Below, in pieces: positions 18,844-26,455 of a stretch of 64,000 nucleotides of DNA. Both the position numbers and the translations under genes were made by a program. Positions within the stretch are counted from its first letter, which is position 1. Every line of letters begins with the position of its first letter. The notes below the pieces were generated by a model that was given only the letters and a program-made list of their open reading frames with translations, searched no databases and was not told where the DNA came from. Source of the DNA: Eubacteriales bacterium (GTDB lineage Bacteria; Bacillota; Clostridia; Acetivibrionales; JANLFN01); assembly GCA_024655885.1 (NCBI GenBank), contig JANLFN010000003.1, positions 94,792-158,791 of the forward strand, read 5' to 3'.

Positions 18844-20946
18844 TCACCTGCCTGCCAATCCCATTCTTGATATTATGGTGTCAATCATTTCATCTATGGC
18901 GTTAAGAACTCTTGATGAAGCATCATAGGCGTACTTGTACTTCATCATGTTCGTCATTTCTTCATCCATGGACACTTCGGCAATGGACTTCCGGCTTGCG
19001 TCCGCGGAATTTACCAGGTTCAGCTGGCTTTCGGAAATCCTTGAGGCCTCCGAGCCGCCGCTGCCCACCTTGAGTATGATGGACTGGTAGTACTCATCCA
19101 GGCTCAGGGTTTTATTCACCTCTTTCATAACCGATTCATTCCTCAGGTTGGCAATGGAAAGGGCAACGGTGTTGTCCCCGTTTGACCCGGCGGAAGATGC
19201 CACAATATTGTTGAGGTCCGAAAGGTTGTCGTTCAGTTTGATATTTCCCATTTCCATGGGGTAGGCGCTGTTGATGACCGTAAAAAAATCATCCCCCGGA
19301 CCGCCCGGATTTCCCATGGTGGTACCGCTCCTGTGCAGAGCATTCACTTCCCTTGCCATGATATTGACCAGGGCATTAAGCCTTTTCCTCAAATCAGGTA
19401 TAATATTGCTGGATCCACCCACCGAGCTTATTTTTCCATTGACATCGCTGTTTATATCCTTGTTGATGCTGGCCATGACGCCGTCCAGGTTCGCTGAATC
19501 CATGCTGTACAGTTTCCCCCCCGTGGCGTCGGCGATGCTGTTCCAGCCTGCATCCCCTGCGCCTGCCCCTGAAGTAAAATAACCCTCCGGAGCCACAATG
19601 GAGGTGCTGACCCCTGCGGCGTTCAGGCTTGCAGCCAGCGCAGCGGCAGCCGCTGCGTCCACTTCCGTCCCCTCGTCTCCGCCGATGCTTTCCCCGGTGA
19701 ATACCACGGCGTACCTGGAAGCGTCCTGCCTGTAGGGTGTGTTCACCAGGGCGCTCACTACCCCGGTAGAATCGTCAAAGTTGTTCCCGCTGTCGCCGGT
19801 GTTTTCGGTAATGGCGTTGACGGCTTCGGCAAAGGAACTCCCCGCCGCATCTATGTTGGATTTGTCCCACACCATGGAATTCATGCTGGAACTGCTGCCG
19901 AAGGTGACAAGGCGCAGGTTGAAGTCCAGCCCCTTGCTTTTAAGTTCATCCACGTACTTGTTGATGGAGGCCTTGATCTTCTCAAGGTTTGCACCGCTTC
20001 CGGCGGAGTTGTCCACTACAAATGTAATGTCGGCCTTTGTATTGGGCGATCCGTTTTCAGTGCTGCCTTTGGCTCCAAACACCTCTCCCCTGGATTCCAT
20101 CAAGCCTTTTATAATACCGCTTTTAACAGGAACCTCCATATCGGTTCCCTCCAGCTTGGGCACGTAGAACAACCCTCCCGTGCTGTCTTCGGCGGCATAG
20201 AGGCTGGTGTGTTCATCCTTGTTCACAAGAAAATACCCTCCCAGGGTTATGGCAAGCTGGCCGTCCTGCATTTCAGTGACATCGGCGTCCACCAGCTTTG
20301 ACAGCCTGTCCACCAGGGCATTCCGCTGGTCCCGGTAATCATTGGCTCTGTCGCCGGATACCTCCTCGGTCATGATTTTTAAATTCAATTGGGCAATCTT
20401 TGCAGTGATGTCGTTTACTTCATTGATCCTTACCTGGATTTCCGAATTCAGGTCCTCCTGCATTTTATCCAGCTGCTGGCCCAAATGGTTGACCTGTAAT
20501 ACCAGGTCTTCTCCCCTCTGCCTCACAAGCGCTCTCACCGTAAGGCTGGCGGGGTCCTTTGAAAGCTCCTGCCATGCATCCCAGAACTGGTTCATCACAT
20601 TCTGGAGCCCCGAACCCATGGGTTCGCCTAAGATGGCCTGTATGTCCTGAAAAGTCTTGTTCCGGGATTCCCAGTAGCCCAAGGTGGTATTCTCCTGCCT
20701 GTATACATTGTCAAGGAACGTATGCCTTATTTGCCTGATCTGCTCAACGTCGGCCCCCAGCCCCAACTGGTACATTCCGTCCCGGGAATACTCGGTCCGG
20801 TATTGTGCGGAAGCAATCATAAGCTGCTGCCGCACATACCCTGGAGTATTCACGTTGGAAATGTTGTGGCCTGTGACATTGAGCCCCTGCTCGCTGACGC
20901 TTAATCCTGTTCTCGCTATTTCATAGCTTCCAAAACCTACCGACAT
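18844..20946 (-). CDS. FlgK paralogue with inserted von Willebrand factor A domain
   Basis: 700 residues. Both ends are FlgK: FGSYEIARTGLSVSEQGLNV and HNISNVNTPGYVRQQLMI at the start, MTNMMKYKYAYDASSRVLNA and MIDTIISRMGL at the end. Between about residues 307 and 497 lies a vWA-like fold beginning DITFVVDNSAGSG (a MIDAS-type DxSxG), then a helix with IKASINKYVDELKSK, LRLVTFGSS, a DDSTGVVSALVN stretch, YAVVFTGESIGG and a C-terminal GGKLYSMDSANLDGVM. Without it the protein would be ordinary FlgK length. It would display a metal-dependent adhesion-type domain at the hook-filament junction. The gene is followed directly by a plain flgK. Confidence 0.88.
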   Translation of the reverse strand: MSVGFGSYEIARTGLSVSEQGLNVTGHNISNVNTPGYVRQQLMIASAQYRTEYSRDGMYQLGLGADVEQIRQIRHTFLDNVYRQENTTLGYWESRNKTFQDIQAILGEPMGSGLQNVMNQFWDAWQELSKDPASLTVRALVRQRGEDLVLQVNHLGQQLDKMQEDLNSEIQVRINEVNDITAKIAQLNLKIMTEEVSGDRANDYRDQRNALVDRLSKLVDADVTEMQDGQLAITLGGYFLVNKDEHTSLYAAEDSTGGLFYVPKLEGTDMEVPVKSGIIKGLMESRGEVFGAKGSTENGSPNTKADITFVVDNSAGSGANLEKIKASINKYVDELKSKGLDFNLRLVTFGSSSSMNSMVWDKSNIDAAGSSFAEAVNAITENTGDSGNNFDDSTGVVSALVNTPYRQDASRYAVVFTGESIGGDEGTEVDAAAAAALAASLNAAGVSTSIVAPEGYFTSGAGAGDAGWNSIADATGGKLYSMDSANLDGVMASINKDINSDVNGKISSVGGSSNIIPDLRKRLNALVNIMAREVNALHRSGTTMGNPGGPGDDFFTVINSAYPMEMGNIKLNDNLSDLNNIVASSAGSNGDNTVALSIANLRNESVMKEVNKTLSLDEYYQSIILKVGSGGSEASRISESQLNLVNSADASRKSIAEVSMDEEMTNMMKYKYAYDASSRVLNAIDEMIDTIISRMGLAGR

Positions 20947-21027
20947 TTTGATCCTCCGAAATCCGTCTAGTGTTTAACCCCTAGGGTTTATTAACCCGTC
21001 CCCTCCTGGGAAGCATGCCCTCATGCC

Positions 21028-21537
21028 TTAAAGCTTTATGTCGAAAAAGCTGCGCTTTTCGGTTCCGCTGGCCTGGCCTGTGCTCCCGTAGTTGTTGTTT
21101 CCCGTACTTATCCCGGCGAACATATTAATGGAAAAATTGATAAAGTCAAGAGAGTTTTTAATGAGCCTGGCATTCAATTCATTGGCACTTTTCAAGCCGT
21201 CCAGTATGCCGGCCATATGTTCCTGGGCGTTTTTCAATTTCTGCGCGTCCTCTTCATCCACATACTTTTGCAGTTCGGTTATGGTCAAGTTTGAGATATC
21301 GTCTCCTGTCTGCTTTGAGCATTTTTCCACAATCTCCTCCCTCATGGCTTCAAGCCGCCCCACCTGAAGCACCAGGGACTGCTCCAGTTTTACCATGTTT
21401 TCAAGCTCTCCCACTTTCCCTTCCACAATGATTCTTGTTTTGTCCTTCGACATTTTAAGCAGGCTTTCATATACCCTTGCTTCCTGGCCAAGAACCCCTA
21501 TCAATTCGCCGATCACATTAGCATCCAGTTTATTCAT
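21028..21537 (-). CDS. flgN: Flagellar export chaperone FlgN
   Basis: 169 residues of predicted long helices; FlgN binds FlgK and FlgL before export. ATG 21537 follows GGGGGATGCAGG; the longer frame adds 16 residues without family character. Matching features: LIGVLGQEARVYESLL at the start, LEQSLVLQVGRLEAMREEI in the middle, and a Ser/Gly-rich tail ending RSFFDIKL. It is directly upstream of the two flgK genes, its expected clients. Confidence 0.85.
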   Translation of the reverse strand: MNKLDANVIGELIGVLGQEARVYESLLKMSKDKTRIIVEGKVGELENMVKLEQSLVLQVGRLEAMREEIVEKCSKQTGDDISNLTITELQKYVDEEDAQKLKNAQEHMAGILDGLKSANELNARLIKNSLDFINFSINMFAGISTGNNNYGSTGQASGTEKRSFFDIKL

Positions 21538-21691
21538 CCTGCATCCCCCATTGTCCGCAACAGATTGCTTACATCCACCATTCATTATAAATACGCTGCG
21601 AGTTGAACAAATTAAAGCCCCTTCCCCAGATTCTTATCATGTAAATTTTCAGTATAAATTATAAATAAGGTAGATACCGCGCATATAACAC

Positions 21692-21723
21692 ATTTGCGGG
21701 ATAAGAAAACGTATCCCGCAAAT
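21692..21723. terminator. Palindrome between flgM and flgN
   Basis: ATTTGCGGGATA and its complement make a 12-bp stem with an 8-base loop in the 242-base gap between flgM and flgN. The minus-strand 3' side has only a weak T-tract, so it may attenuate rather than stop transcription, or stabilise a processed end. Confidence 0.45.
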
Positions 21724-21779
21724 AAAATAATTAGATATTCCAAACACGTCAAATACAAGTGTGGTTTTTTGATGGATGC

Positions 21780-22067
21780 TTACACTTTTTTGTCTACAAT
21801 GGAGCTTATTATTTTATCCGCCACTTCACTGCCGCTTACAGTGTAATTTCCCGAACGGTATTTTTCCGCCAGCTCGCTCACTTTGTCCAGCCGTATATCC
21901 GGTATCTCCTTCACAGCTTTCAGGGCTGTCTGATAGTCTTTCGCCTGGTTGGACAAGGACAGCACATCCCTTTTTGACGCCGTACCTGCCGTCTTATCCA
22001 CTTTACCCGCGCTTTTCAGGTTATCGTAGACACCCAGGACCTTCGGGATCTCCCCCCATATTTTCAT
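21780..22067 (-). CDS. flgM: Negative regulator of flagellin synthesis (anti-sigma-28 factor) FlgM
   Basis: 95 residues. FlgM binds sigma-D until the hook is complete and is then exported. The sigma-binding C-terminal half is recognisable: DVLSLSNQAKDYQTALKAVK, IPDIRLDKVSELAEKYRSG, and YTVSGSEVADKIISSIVDKK. The N-terminus is short and disordered-looking, as in the family. A strong sigma-D-type promoter lies about 100 bases upstream, giving the usual feedback of sigma-D on its own inhibitor. Confidence 0.93.
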   Translation of the reverse strand: MKIWGEIPKVLGVYDNLKSAGKVDKTAGTASKRDVLSLSNQAKDYQTALKAVKEIPDIRLDKVSELAEKYRSGNYTVSGSEVADKIISSIVDKKV

Positions 22068-22169
22068 AAACTCCTCTCACTCCTAAAACATTACTCATGC
22101 CGCCGACACATACGAACCGTCAATAGGCCGCTGATACCATATCATTCTCCATTGCCCGGTCTAATATAA

Positions 22170-22196
22170 ATATCGGTATTATTCAAAAAAAATTTA
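22170..22196 (-). promoter_or_regulatory. Sigma-D (sigma-28) promoter upstream of flgM
   Basis: TAAA (minus of 22193-22196), exactly 15 bases, then ACCGATAT (22170-22177), seven of eight bases of the GCCGATAT consensus. It lies just downstream of the yvyF-type gene and drives flgM and probably flgN-flgK-flgL and beyond. Confidence 0.75.
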
Positions 22197-22204
22197 TATG
22201 CAAT

Positions 22205-22630
22205 TTACTTTTTTTCAGTCTTATTCAGGTATCGCATTTCAAAGGGCTTTTTCGATGTTTCCGGCGGATCCAATCTGCTTTTCATCTGCTTGGCCGTTGA
22301 GCTAAAATCCTTGACAAGCATCTTGGAGCACTCGTTGCACAGTCTTCCGGTCCTTATGGACCTGCCGCAGTTCTCACACTCCAGCACAATGTTGCCTTCA
22401 TCGCCTACGATTTCAAGCCGCCCTTCCTTCAGGTACATTTTGATTTTTTCAACACTGATATCCAGTGTGGAAGATACCTCCGACAGTGTGGCACCCGGAT
22501 TTTCATACAGGTACTCCTTTACGCGCTTGAAATCCTCCTCATCGGCCTCTCTGCACGCAGGGCAGATGGGGGGGCCTCCTATGTGGTTGTAAATTTTTCC
22601 GCATCTTCTGCAATTTCTCACATCCGGCAT
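22205..22630 (-). CDS. Flagellar operon protein, YvyF/TIGR03826 type (zinc-ribbon and helix-turn-helix-like)
   Basis: About 141 residues from ATG 22630, six bases after GGAGGT. It has two Cys4 sites: CRRCGKIYN...CPAC near residues 7-29 and CENCGRSIRTGRLCNEC near residues 88-104. Between them LSEVSSTLDISVEKIKMYLKEGRL resembles a small DNA-binding helix-turn-helix. Family members lie between comFC and flgM in Bacillota. Its role is not established; a regulatory one is suggested by the fold. Confidence 0.85.
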   Translation of the reverse strand: MPDVRNCRRCGKIYNHIGGPPICPACREADEEDFKRVKEYLYENPGATLSEVSSTLDISVEKIKMYLKEGRLEIVGDEGNIVLECENCGRSIRTGRLCNECSKMLVKDFSSTAKQMKSRLDPPETSKKPFEMRYLNKTEKK

Positions 22631-22651
22631 TTTCATACCTCCATTCCAATA

Positions 22652-22716
22652 GTTGAAAGTTGAAAGTGGAGAGTCGGGATTTGCCTGTTCCTTTCAATTT
22701 TCAACATTAAACGTTC
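22652..22716. repeat. Degenerate inverted GTTGAAA-type intergenic repeat
   Basis: AGTTGAAAGTTGAAAGTGG is mirrored about 35 bases later by TTTCAATTTTCAAC and GTTCAACG. Such GTTGAAA/TTTCAAC arrays recur in intergenic regions of many Bacillota. No open reading frame or clear terminator is associated. Confidence 0.4.
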
Positions 22717-22733
22717 AACGCCAAACCGCTTTT

Positions 22734-23420
22734 TCAACTTTTCACCGGCCAAGATTTTCTTCCTGAAGCAAGGACCGCTGCCATTACGCTTTTAGCCCCG
22801 GCCTCCTTTAATACCCTGGCACATTCTTCCAGTGTACTCCCTGTGGTAAATATATCGTCAATAAGCAAAATAGTTTTATTGCTAATTTTGTCCGGATGAT
22901 GAACCATAAAAGCATTCATTATATTGGTGCGCCTTCGGCTTCTATTCAAAAGGCTCTGGCTTTCGGTATCCTTCACCCTTGACAGCAGCCGGGAGCATTC
23001 CGCCACACCTGTTTCCCTGCTCAACACCTTTGAAATCAGATAGGACTGGTTGAACCCCCTTTTCCATTCCTTACGCCTGTAAAGGGGTACACTAATGATC
23101 ATATCAAATTTATGCCGCTCCATCAAGCCTTTTACCCTGTCTGACAATAGAGCCGCAAATGTCCTGCCGTAAGCCGGCCTGCCAAAAAACTTGTATCTTA
23201 TGAGGGCATCCCTGATTATGCCTGCATAGTCGCATACGCACACAATTTCATCGCAATACCTGCCGCTAAAATCCACATCGGACCCGCCGTCCCCATTTTG
23301 CATAAATGGAATTTTGCCGTAGCAGGCATCACAAATGCCCACCCTTGCCCATACGGGGAGGAAAGCTCCGCAAAATATGCACCTGGGGGGAAAGATAACA
23401 TTTAAAATTCTGCCAAGCAT
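22734..23420 (-). CDS. comFC: ComF family protein (ComFC-like phosphoribosyltransferase)
   Basis: 228 residues. A double zinc ribbon opens the protein (CIFCGAFLPVWARVGICDAC, residues 14-33), followed by a phosphoribosyltransferase domain with LLIDDIFTTGSTLEECARVL (about 185-204), the PRPP-binding motif. In competent bacteria ComFC assists uptake of single-stranded DNA. comFA is not present. Placement upstream of the flagellar yvyF-flgM genes is conserved in Bacillota. The 527-base gap upstream divides it from kimA, which is transcribed the other way. Confidence 0.88.
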   Translation of the reverse strand: MLGRILNVIFPPRCIFCGAFLPVWARVGICDACYGKIPFMQNGDGGSDVDFSGRYCDEIVCVCDYAGIIRDALIRYKFFGRPAYGRTFAALLSDRVKGLMERHKFDMIISVPLYRRKEWKRGFNQSYLISKVLSRETGVAECSRLLSRVKDTESQSLLNRSRRRTNIMNAFMVHHPDKISNKTILLIDDIFTTGSTLEECARVLKEAGAKSVMAAVLASGRKSWPVKS

Positions 23421-23718
23421 ACCTGTCCTTTTTTATTTTTTACTGCAAATTTTTATATAAATAATTCTACTACATTTTTATGTAAAAATAAACATTATTT
23501 TCATGCATTGCGGTATAAGCGACCTGCAATAAAGAACAGACTTTTCCCCTCGCTAATTTTATTTGAATCCTATGTAAATATCTTTTCCGCAAGAAAAAAT
23601 GCGACGATAAACGGAGATAGAAATAGAAATAATTACTTACAGTGCAAATTTGAGCAGCAAAACAAAAGCATTATGTAAAAGATTTATAAAACGGGAAAAA
23701 AGGCATCTAGACCGCATT

Positions 23719-23746
23719 TTGAATAAAATATGAAATGTATTATAAT
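23719..23746 (+). promoter_or_regulatory. Sigma-A promoter for the KimA-type permease
   Basis: TTGAAT (23719-23724), 16-base spacer, TATAAT (23741-23746). It would give a leader of about 195 bases ahead of the permease start at 23948. The rest of the gap 23421-23718 is A/T-rich and I see no gene in it. Confidence 0.6.
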
Positions 23747-23772
23747 CAGTCAGTATATAAAAATATTCACTG

Positions 23773-23821
23773 CTACAAATGGTGCTCAAGGGTATGTATA
23801 CCCGTTTTCACTTTTTTGTAG
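23773..23821 (+). promoter_or_regulatory. Long hairpin in the leader of the KimA-type gene
   Basis: CTACAAA (23773-23779) pairs with TTTGTAG (23815-23821) around an inner GGGTATGTATACCC palindrome. The T-rich 3' side could let it act as a terminator. The conserved blocks of the c-di-AMP (ydaO) riboswitch, which often precedes kimA, are not seen. Confidence 0.4.
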
Positions 23822-23947
23822 TTTATTTTTTCGTGAATGCAAATTTCCTTATATACCGTAGTGAAGAAAATTTTGTTTGGCAGAAGCTTTTAATAAATCG
23901 CTGACCATGTGTAAAAAATAAAGAGGTAGAAAGTCATAGGTGATTTT

Positions 23948-25816
23948 ATGCTTGACAGTGTAAAAAGGTTTCTGATAGGAAGGCCTTTAAAAAATGAAGC
24001 ATTGAATGAAGAAAAATACGGCATATTGTGGGGTCTGCCCATTCTTGCCAGCGATGCCCTGTCGTCGGTTGCCTACGCAAGCGAGGAGATTCTGCTTGTA
24101 CTGGTACCGGCCATAGGAGTTCTGGCATACAGCAACCTGTTGTATATTTCCGCTGCCATCATAGCCCTGGTGGTAATACTGGCTTTTTCCTACAGGCAGA
24201 CCATACAGAACTACCCAAACGGAGGGGGAGCCTATATCGTCGCCAAGGAGAACATCGGGGTGGTAGCCGGAGTCACCGCAGGGGCCGCACTTTCAGTGGA
24301 CTACGTGCTGACGGTGGCCGTCAGTATATCTTCAGGCGTCGCACAGGTAACCTCCGCCTTCCCAGTCCTGATTCCTTACACGGTGCCCATCTGCATAGCC
24401 GTTGTGCTGCTTTTGATGATGGGGAATTTAAGAGGCATCAGGGAATCGTCAAAGATGTTCAGTATACCGGCCTATGCCTTTATTTTCGCCATACTGTCCA
24501 TGCTGGTGGTAGGCTTTATAAAAATCAAAAGCGGGTATGTCCCCCCTGAGCCCTCTTTGAAAACGGCTGTTGAACCGGTTAGCCTGGCACTGCTGCTGAC
24601 CGCGTTTTCCAACGGCTGTGCGGCGGTCACGGGAATAGAGGCGGTGAGCAATGCGGTCCCCAACTTCAAGGCGCCCTCCACAAAGCATGCAAAAACCGTC
24701 ATGCTGCTCCTGGCAGGATTGGTGATCATCCTTTTCGGAGGTACTTCCCTGCTGGCCAATACGTTCCATGTAGTACACAGTGAAGAAAAAACGGTGTTGA
24801 TCCAGATTGCCGAAGAAATATTTGGCAACGGATTTATGTTCTATTATATCATGGCCTCCACTTTTATAATCCTTGCAATGGCTGCCAACACTGCATTTTC
24901 AGGATTTCCCCTCCTTGTGTCCGTTATGGCGAAAGAGGGCTTTGCCCCCAGGCAGCTCAGCATGCGGGGGGACCGTTTAAGCTTTTCAAACGGAATCATC
25001 GCACTGTCGGTAATAGCCATCCTGCTCATTGTCGTATTTAATGCCAATGTCTCTTCCCTGATAGGACTGTACGCCATCGGCGTATTCATATCCTTTACAT
25101 TGTCCCAGTCGGGCATGTTTCTCCACTGGTGCAGGACCCGTGAAAAAGGCTGGGTGCACAAAGCCTTTATTAACGGGCTTGGTGCCCTGGTAACGGGCAT
25201 TGTTGTTGTGATTATCGCAGCCACAAAATTCCATGAGGGCGCATGGATTGTGGTGGTGGTGGTACCCATTTTAATTCTCATGATGTTAAAGATCAAAAAG
25301 CATTACACGGCGGTTTCAAAGCAGCTGCGGATATCGGCGGAGGAGCTCTCCGCCGTGGAAATTCAACATGACGCCTACAGGAACAGGGTTATCGTGCCCA
25401 TTGAAAGTGTAAACAGGGCGAGCATTCGGGCGTTAAAATATGCCAAGACCATTTCGGACAACGTGGTGGCCTTCAGTGTGTCCATAGACGAGGAACAGGC
25501 CCAAAAGATGAAGGATAAGTGGGGTTATCTGAACACTGACATCCCCCTCATAGTAAAATATTCCCCTTTCCGGAAGGTTGTGGACCCTTTGCTGAAGTTT
25601 ATAGAATCCGCCGAGTACGACTATAAAAAAGGAGACATGATCACGGTCATCCTCCCTCAATTTTCGGTCAGGTCCTGGTGGAACAAGATCCTCCACAACC
25701 AGACCACCCGCTATATAGAGCGCCAGCTTTTAAAGCACAAGCACATTGTGGTGTCGGTAATGCCTCTTCAGCTCAAAGAGGATGACTTTGTTTTAAAAAG
25801 CAAGAACTATTCATAG
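23948..25816 (+). CDS. APC-superfamily permease, KimA-like potassium importer
   Basis: 622 residues with about 12 membrane segments, then a cytoplasmic C-terminal domain from about residue 460. It strongly resembles B. subtilis KimA: opening KRFLIGRPLKNEALNEEK, SDALSSVAYASEEILLVL, SYRQTIQNYPNGGGAYIVAKENIG, VDYVLTVAVSISSGVAQVTSAFP. KimA is a high-affinity potassium:proton symporter inhibited by c-di-AMP. ATG 23948 follows AGAGGTAGAAAG at a somewhat long distance. The gene converges with the DUF3842 gene with a 10-base overlap of the 3' ends. Amino-acid transport is the alternative for this superfamily. Confidence 0.82.
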   Translation: MLDSVKRFLIGRPLKNEALNEEKYGILWGLPILASDALSSVAYASEEILLVLVPAIGVLAYSNLLYISAAIIALVVILAFSYRQTIQNYPNGGGAYIVAKENIGVVAGVTAGAALSVDYVLTVAVSISSGVAQVTSAFPVLIPYTVPICIAVVLLLMMGNLRGIRESSKMFSIPAYAFIFAILSMLVVGFIKIKSGYVPPEPSLKTAVEPVSLALLLTAFSNGCAAVTGIEAVSNAVPNFKAPSTKHAKTVMLLLAGLVIILFGGTSLLANTFHVVHSEEKTVLIQIAEEIFGNGFMFYYIMASTFIILAMAANTAFSGFPLLVSVMAKEGFAPRQLSMRGDRLSFSNGIIALSVIAILLIVVFNANVSSLIGLYAIGVFISFTLSQSGMFLHWCRTREKGWVHKAFINGLGALVTGIVVVIIAATKFHEGAWIVVVVVPILILMMLKIKKHYTAVSKQLRISAEELSAVEIQHDAYRNRVIVPIESVNRASIRALKYAKTISDNVVAFSVSIDEEQAQKMKDKWGYLNTDIPLIVKYSPFRKVVDPLLKFIESAEYDYKKGDMITVILPQFSVRSWWNKILHNQTTRYIERQLLKHKHIVVSVMPLQLKEDDFVLKSKNYS

Positions 25817-26244
25817 CCTGACTTTTTATCCATCTTCAGGCTTTTACCCACAGCTTCAACCGCACTGTCGATCAAATGGGGCAAGGGCTCGCTCTTATCC
25901 ACCCCTACAATTTCTATGTTGCACCGGTTCAGCGGTAAAAGCAGCTTTCTGGCAGGACTTTCGGATATTGCCTTCGCCATCAAGGTGGTCAGCTCCCCGC
26001 TCATGGAATTGGCGACCACCACGCTGATGGTGCCCATGATGACATCCACCTTATGGACATTATATACAATTGCGTTTTCGCCTGTAGCCGCTTCATTCGC
26101 CCCCGCCTTGATCATGGAAGACGTGGCGATGGCGTTTGTGCCCAGCGCAATAATTTCAACATCTTCAGGAAGCTCTCTCCTCAGCTTTTCCACAATGGCC
26201 CTGCCTATGCTGCCCCCCTGGCCGTCTATTACAGCGATCCTCAT
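25807..26244 (-). CDS. DUF3842 family protein, nucleotide-binding-like fold
   Basis: 145 residues of unknown function. ATG 26244 is chosen because AAGGAGGATTTGT precedes it; a longer in-frame reading runs into the structured leader. The opening MRIAVIDGQGGSIGRAIVEKL resembles a Rossmann GxGGxxG dinucleotide loop, followed by NAIATSSMIKAGANEAATGENA and MSGELTTLMAKAISES. A conserved-looking Cys lies in LPLNRCNIEIVGV. No membrane segment or signal is seen. It carries the same double-hairpin leader as the metal-acquisition genes at 43-57 kb, so it likely belongs to their regulon. Confidence 0.8.
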   Translation of the reverse strand: MRIAVIDGQGGSIGRAIVEKLRRELPEDVEIIALGTNAIATSSMIKAGANEAATGENAIVYNVHKVDVIMGTISVVVANSMSGELTTLMAKAISESPARKLLLPLNRCNIEIVGVDKSEPLPHLIDSAVEAVGKSLKMDKKSGYE

Positions 26245-26268
26245 ACAAATCCTCCTTAGACAATGAAA

Positions 26269-26438
26269 GGCCATGAAAACCGGTTTAACCGCTTCTGCGA
26301 TTAAATCAGCCTTCATGGCCAATCTCTTTTTTTTGAACTTCGATAATTAAAAAAAATACCGGACGGCAATCCCTACACAAGCAAGCCTTCATGGCTTAGA
26401 ATTGCAATCATTATACCACATTATGCCGGGCAAGTCCA
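26269..26438 (-). promoter_or_regulatory. Double-hairpin leader RNA, copy 1 (DUF3842 gene), with promoter
   Basis: Extended -10 TGGTATAAT (TATAAT at 26410-26415) with TGGACT as weak -35. Hairpin 1 at 26383-26397 is AAGCC-ATGAA-GGCTT. Hairpin 2 at 26306-26322 is TTGGCC-ATGAA-GGCTGA; its 5' arm can instead pair with TTTTCATGGCC ending near 26269, giving a long alternative stem. The U-tract after that stem is weak (TTTCATTG), so this copy may act by another route, for example on ribosome access. Same design as the leaders at 43, 44, 45 and 57 kb. Confidence 0.65.
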
Positions 26439-26455
26439 GCGGAGATGCAGAGAAT

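Noticed and set aside
26306-26394. Leader copies 1-3 contain ATGAAGGC at hairpin 1, which opens frames of about 25-28 codons (some with Cys or His), suggesting leader peptides.
   Set aside because: No ribosome site precedes any of them. Copy 5 has TCGAA at the same loop, and most second hairpins have ACG instead of ATG. The conserved thing is the hairpin, not a frame. Kept only as an alternative to test by ribosome profiling.
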